Part shown: one piece after another, positions 60,140 to 64,000 of the stretch
Layout of the letters: every line of letters starts with the position of its first letter
Numbering within the stretch: the first letter of the stretch is position 1
Source: Pseudomonas sp. UBA1879
GTDB taxonomy: Bacteria > Pseudomonadota > Gammaproteobacteria > Pseudomonadales > Pseudomonadaceae
Assembly (NCBI RefSeq): GCF_002338065.1
Contig: NZ_DDHJ01000010.1
Location: forward strand, 8,511-72,510
Length of the DNA: 64,000 bases
Direction of reading: 5' to 3'
The notes under the pieces: generated by a model
Database searches by the model: none
The model's input: the letters and a program-made list of their open reading frames with translations, nothing else
What the model was told of the DNA's origin: nothing
Position numbers and translations under genes: made by a program

Positions 60140-60955
60140 ATGTTCAGCTCCGATAAAGAAGCACCCAGCGAGCTTATCCGCGCCAAGGATCTGCGCGGGA
60201 TCGATGTATGGACCTTGCCCAGCTTCGATCCTCATGTGGAAGCGCCCGAGCCGGAAGCAGCGGCCGAGCCGGAGCCCGCTGAAAGCGAAGAAGTGCCGCT
60301 GGAAGAAGTCCAGCCACTGACCCTCGAAGAGCTGGAAAGCATTCGTCAGGACGCCTACAACGAAGGCTTCGCGATCGGCGAGAAGGAAGGGTTCCACAGC
60401 ACTCAACTCAAGGTGCGTCAGGAAGCCGAAGCGGCGCTGACCGCCAAGCTCGAGAGCCTGGAAACGCTGATGACTCACCTGTTCGAGCCCATTGCCGATC
60501 AGGACGCGCAGATCGAAAAATCCGTGATCCAGCTGGTCGAACACCTTGCCCGGGAAGTCATCCAGCGCGAGCTTAAAACCGACTCCAGCCAGATCGGCAA
60601 AGTGCTGCAGGACGCCTTGCGCCTGTTGCCCATGGGCGCCACCAACGTGCGGATTCTGGTCAATTCCCAAGACTTCGCTCAAGTCAAAGCGCTGCGCGAA
60701 CGCCATGAAGAAAACTGGCGCATCCTCGAAGACGACACGCTGCAGCCGGGCGGTTGCCGGGTCGAGACCGAGCACAGCCGCATCGACGCCACCGTCGAAA
60801 CGCGCTTGAGCGTGGCCATTGCCAAGATGTTTGATCAGTTGCACGAACAGGCCCTGCACCCCGCTGTGCCGGACGTGAGCGTCGATCTGGACGCAGCCAT
60901 CAAAAGCGCCGAAGCGTTGATGCAGAAACACACGGACGCCTCCGATGCGTCTTGA
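60140..60955 (+). CDS. fliH: Flagellar export ATPase regulator FliH
   Basis: FliH binds and restrains the export ATPase FliI and docks it to the C ring. The 271-residue protein has an acidic, low-complexity N-terminal third, a central coiled coil with glycine-containing repeats (RQDAYNEGFAIGEKEGFHST), and the C-terminal FliI-binding part (IQLVEHLAREVIQRELKTDS, GATNVRILVNSQDF). I use the ATG at 60140; a GTG three codons earlier is possible. It overlaps fliI by 11 bases. Confidence 0.93.
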   Translation: MFSSDKEAPSELIRAKDLRGIDVWTLPSFDPHVEAPEPEAAAEPEPAESEEVPLEEVQPLTLEELESIRQDAYNEGFAIGEKEGFHSTQLKVRQEAEAALTAKLESLETLMTHLFEPIADQDAQIEKSVIQLVEHLAREVIQRELKTDSSQIGKVLQDALRLLPMGATNVRILVNSQDFAQVKALRERHEENWRILEDDTLQPGGCRVETEHSRIDATVETRLSVAIAKMFDQLHEQALHPAVPDVSVDLDAAIKSAEALMQKHTDASDAS

Positions 60956-62303
60956 ACGCACCAGTTTCGGCAAACGCCTGAGTGCCTATCCGGACGCCAT
61001 CGCCTTGCCTGTCCAACCCGTGGTCGAGGGCCGACTGCTGCGCATGGTCGGCCTGACCCTCGAAGCGGAAGGCCTGCGCGCCGCCATGGGCAGCCGCTGC
61101 GTGGTGATCAACGACGACAGCCATCACCCGGTGGAAGTCGAAGCCGAGGTCATGGGGTTCGCAGGCGGCAAAGTCTTTCTGATGCCCGTGGGCAGCGTTG
61201 CCGGGATTGCACCGGGCGCCCGTGTCGTGCCACTGCCGGACACCGGGCGTCTGCCGATGGGCATGACCATGCTCGGGCGTGTCCTCGATGGCGCCGGTCG
61301 TCCGCTGGACGGCAAGGGCGGCATGAAGGCCGAAGATTGGGTGCCACTGGACGGCCCCACTATCAACCCCCTCAAACGCGACCCGATCAGCGTGCCGCTG
61401 GACGTGGGCATTCGCTGCATCAACGGTCTGTTGACGGTCGGCCGGGGCCAGCGTCTCGGGCTGTTCGCCGGTACCGGCGTCGGTAAATCCGTGCTGCTGG
61501 GCATGATGACCCGCTTCACCGAGGCCGACATCATCGTCGTCGGGCTGATCGGCGAACGGGGTCGCGAGGTGAAGGAATTCATCGAACACATCCTCGGTGA
61601 AGAAGGCCTCAAGCGTTCGGTGGTCGTCGCCTCTCCGGCGGACGACGCACCGCTGATGCGGTTGCGGGCAGCGATGTACTGCACGCGGATTGCCGAGTAT
61701 TTCCGCGACAAGGGCAAGAACGTTCTGTTGCTGATGGACTCCCTGACCCGGTTCGCCCAGGCCCAGCGGGAAATCGCTCTGGCCATCGGCGAGCCGCCCG
61801 CGACCAAGGGCTATCCGCCTTCGGTGTTCGCCAAACTGCCAAAACTGGTGGAGCGCGCGGGCAACGCGGAAAAAGGCGGCGGTTCGATCACCGCGTTCTA
61901 CACCGTATTGTCCGAAGGCGACGACCAACAAGACCCAATCGCCGACTCCGCGCGGGGCGTGCTGGACGGTCACATCGTGCTGTCTCGACGCTTGGCGGAG
62001 GAAGGGCATTACCCGGCCATCGACATCGAGGCGTCCATCAGCCGGGTCATGCCGTCGGTGGTCTCGCCGGAGCACATGGTGCAGGCGCAATACTTCAAAC
62101 AGCTGTGGTCGCGCTATCAGCAGAGCCGCGATTTGATCAGCGTCGGGGCCTACGTCGCCGGGGGCGATCGCGAGACCGATCTGGCGATCAATCTGCAACC
62201 GCAACTGGTGCGTTACCTGCGCCAGGGGCTGCACGACAACGAGAGCATGCACAGCAGCGAAGAGCAGCTGGCGAAGATTTTCAATCCTCAGGCCGGGGGC
62301 TGA
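60945..62303 (+). CDS. fliI: Flagellum-specific export ATPase FliI
   Basis: FliI is the F1-beta-like ATPase of the flagellar type III export system. The 452-residue protein has Walker A in LFAGTGVGKSVLL, IVVGLIGERGREVKEFIEH, Walker B in KNVLLLMDSLTRFAQAQREI, GEPPATKGYPPSVFAKLPKL and SITAFYTVLSEGDD, all typical. It overlaps fliH and is followed after six bases by fliJ. Confidence 0.97.
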   Translation: MRLERTSFGKRLSAYPDAIALPVQPVVEGRLLRMVGLTLEAEGLRAAMGSRCVVINDDSHHPVEVEAEVMGFAGGKVFLMPVGSVAGIAPGARVVPLPDTGRLPMGMTMLGRVLDGAGRPLDGKGGMKAEDWVPLDGPTINPLKRDPISVPLDVGIRCINGLLTVGRGQRLGLFAGTGVGKSVLLGMMTRFTEADIIVVGLIGERGREVKEFIEHILGEEGLKRSVVVASPADDAPLMRLRAAMYCTRIAEYFRDKGKNVLLLMDSLTRFAQAQREIALAIGEPPATKGYPPSVFAKLPKLVERAGNAEKGGGSITAFYTVLSEGDDQQDPIADSARGVLDGHIVLSRRLAEEGHYPAIDIEASISRVMPSVVSPEHMVQAQYFKQLWSRYQQSRDLISVGAYVAGGDRETDLAINLQPQLVRYLRQGLHDNESMHSSEEQLAKIFNPQAGG

Positions 62304-62309
62304 TAGCCC

Positions 62310-62762
62310 ATGGCGCAGAGTCGTGCCGCTCGCCTGGCGCCGGTGGTGGACATGGCGGAAAAGGCCGAAAAGGCCGCCGTTCAGCGTCTTGGGCATTTCC
62401 AGGGGCAGGTGCGGTTGGCCGAGGCCAAACTCGGTGAACTGGAGAAGTTTCGCTCCGACTATCAACAGCAGTGGATCGACAAAGGCGCCCATGGGGTGTC
62501 CGGGCAGTGGCTGATGAATTACCAGCGCTTTCTCAATCAATTGGAGACGGCGGTGAGTCAGCAGCGGCAGAGTTTGAACTGGCACCAGAACAACTTGAAC
62601 AAGGCCCGGGCTGAGTGGCAGAAGGCCTATGCGCGGGTCGAGGGCCTTCGCAAGCTGGTGCAGCGGTATATCGACGAGGCGCGGGCGCTGGAGGACAAGC
62701 GCGAGCAGAAGTTGCTGGATGAGTTGTCGCAGCGGTTGCCCCGGGTTGATCAGCCGTTTTAG
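62310..62762 (+). CDS. fliJ: Flagellar export protein FliJ
   Basis: FliJ is the gamma-like coiled-coil stalk of the FliI ring and an escort for export chaperones. The 150-residue protein is almost one continuous coiled coil (RLAPVVDMAEKAEKAAVQRL, QVRLAEAKLGELEKFRSDYQ, RYIDEARALEDKREQKLLDE). Size and place after fliI fit. No terminator is seen after it; a long gene-free repeat region follows. Confidence 0.93.
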   Translation: MAQSRAARLAPVVDMAEKAEKAAVQRLGHFQGQVRLAEAKLGELEKFRSDYQQQWIDKGAHGVSGQWLMNYQRFLNQLETAVSQQRQSLNWHQNNLNKARAEWQKAYARVEGLRKLVQRYIDEARALEDKREQKLLDELSQRLPRVDQPF

Positions 62763-62795
62763 CGGCTTTTGGGGTTTTGGGTTTGGGTGAATATC

Positions 62796-63060
62796 CGTTG
62801 CTGCGGTTATGGCTGCTTACGGTTCCGCCCTTACGGCGGGTCACTTTTGTCAAGAGCCACAAAAGTAACCAAAAAGTCTGGCTCCCGGTTTGGCCCTCCT
62901 TCGTCGGGTTCCCTCACTCCGGCGACGCTCCGTGGGCCCGCGCCGAACGGACATCCATGTCCTTGCGGCGCTCTCGCGGCATCCCTGCCGCTCGACCCAC
63001 TCCGCATCGCCTGCGTTCAGCCTGCACCCAAGTCGCGTTCGGCGGCGTCTGGACCTTCGT
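62796..63060. repeat. Dispersed Pseudomonas intergenic repeat (often miscalled as a gene)
   Basis: The block begins with a 32-base hairpin at 62839-62870 (GGTCACTTTTGT and ACAAAAGTAACC) and continues through GGTTTGGCCCTCCTTCGTCG to CAAGTCGCGTTCGGCGGCGT. I recall such blocks as common intergenic repeats in pseudomonads, with open frames that are not real genes. Its last ~32 bases recur in inverted form inside each unit of the array to the right. Confidence 0.6.
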
Positions 63061-63102
63061 GCATAAAGATCAAGATCAAAGGCACACGGTGAGCCCGCAT
63101 CC

Positions 63103-64000
63103 CGGCGCTATTCCTGTAGGAGACGCCGGAGGCACGACGGCAGCGAAAGCGGTGGGTCGGTGATCAATAATGTGCCTGATACACCGCTTCGCTGCCGTCG
63201 TGCCTCCGGCGGCTCCGACACTTGATCGCGTGTATCCAGTAAGCGTGTGCGGAGCAAAAGGAGCGCAGTTCCGCTCCGGGTGTCGCTGTTGCTCTTTTCA
63301 CACGATGGCTCAGACGCCGCCGAACGCGACTTGGGTACAGGCGGGTTGATGGTGTTGCCGATAGCGAATGCGAACGTTAATTTCGATTCTTGACGCTATC
63401 CCTGTAGGAGCCGCCGGAGGCACGACGGCAGCGAAAGCGGTGGGTCGGTGATCAATAATGTGCCTGATACACCGCTTCGCTGCCGTCGTGCCTCCGGCGG
63501 CTCGTACATTTGATCGCGTGCATCCAGCAAGCCTGTGCGGAGCAAAAGGAGCGCAGTTCCGCTCCGGCTGTTGCTGTTGCTCTTTCTCACACGATGGACC
63601 AGACGCCGCCGAACGCGACTTGGGGGCAGGCCGAGTTGATGGTGTTGCCGATAGCGAATGCGAACGCCAATTTCGACTCTTGACGCTATCCCTGTAGGAG
63701 CCGCCGGAGGCACGACGGCAGCGAAAGTGGTGGGTCGGTGATCAATAATGCGCCTGATACACCGCTTCGCTGCCGTCGTACCTCCGGCGGCTCCTACATT
63801 TGATCGCGTGTATCCAGCGAGCGTGTGCGGAGCAAAAGGAGCGCAGTTCCGCTCCGGCTGTTGCTGTTGCTCTTTCTCACACGATGGCCCAGACGCCGCC
63901 GAACGCGACTTGGGTGCAGGCCGAGTTGATGATGTTGCTGGTCGCGAATACGAACGTTGATTTTGACTCTTGACGCTATCCCTGTAGGAGACGCCGGAGG
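63103..64000. repeat. Tandem array of a ~290-bp unit with facing REP arms, running off the right edge
   Basis: CCTGTAGGAG recurs at 63113, 63401, 63691 and 63981, giving steps of 288, 290 and 290. Each unit holds GGAGCCGCCGGAGGCACGAC...GCGAAAGCGGTG facing CACCGCTTCGCTGCCGTCG...CCGGCGGCTC, then a spacer with GGAGCAAAAGGAGCGCAGTT and AGACGCCGCCGAACGCGACT. At least three full units and a fourth start are visible. No gene is supported. Confidence 0.92.

Noticed and set aside
57280..60973. Long minus-strand open frames (about 625-630 codons) opposite fliF and fliG-fliH
   Set aside because: They are shadows of strongly conserved genes on the plus strand. They lack recognisable domains and have the composition expected of antisense frames in GC-rich DNA.
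62769..63163. Two overlapping frames of 107 and 128 codons after fliJ
   Set aside because: They lie in a dispersed repeat with a hairpin, in two frames at once, and end inside a REP arm. I regard them as non-coding.

Overview
The window is bacterial, GC-rich and densely coded. Gene order and protein sequences point to a Pseudomonas of the syringae/fluorescens type. A gene block at the left matches P. aeruginosa PA3348-PA3356 in order: pauA5-like, MFS, PilZ, flgN, flgM, flgA, cheV, cheR. It is followed by flgB-L, a flagellin glycosylation island, fliC-flaG-fliD-fliS-fliT, fleQ-fleS-fleR and fliE-J. The major flagellin is 282 residues and carries the N-terminal epitope sequence known from P. 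syringae. No tRNA, rRNA, CRISPR array or transposase gene was seen.

Layout. 1-2194 (minus): a multidomain glycosyltransferase cut by the left edge. 2414-5295: a gamma-glutamylpolyamine synthetase-like gene and an MFS transporter. 5419-7999 (minus): a PilZ protein, flgN, flgM, flgA. 8076-9881: cheV and cheR. 10427-13337: flgBCDE. 13580-16111: an unusual insert between flgE and flgF, holding a second 603-residue hook-like protein with a duplicated middle domain, REP-type repeats and a small secreted protein on the minus strand. 16384-24905: flgFGHIJKL. 25025-47287: the glycosylation island. 47563-52361: two flagellins, flaG, fliD, fliS, fliT. 52533-56779: fleQ, fleS, fleR. 56987-62762: fliEFGHIJ. 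62763-64000: no gene, only dispersed and tandem repeats.

How it works together. FleQ with sigma-54 starts the cascade, and FleS/FleR drives the middle class. Sigma-54 type -24/-12 elements are readable before flgA, flgB, flgF, fleS and fliE, and a weaker one before the sugar operon. FliA (sigma-28) type elements are readable before flgM, both flagellins and fliS. The fli and flg products build the basal body, rod, hook, junction, cap and filament.

The glycosylation island is the most unusual part. A run of tightly coupled genes (29814-44135) joins a CDP-sugar pathway (rfbF, rfbG, a 3,5-epimerase-like protein, a C-methyltransferase, a reductase and two further methyltransferases), a 975-residue glycosyltransferase and a pseudaminic acid pathway (pseB, C, F, G, I, with no visible pseH). 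Upstream lies a 1199-residue Fgt1-like glycosyltransferase. Downstream lie a ketoacyl-ACP synthase III and a Maf-family flagellin glycosyltransferase. The sequence therefore suggests two different sugar-attachment routes acting on one or two flagellins.

Large gene-free stretches hold REP/REPIN repeats, including a 196-bp tandem array (28666-29495) and a 290-bp tandem array at the right edge.
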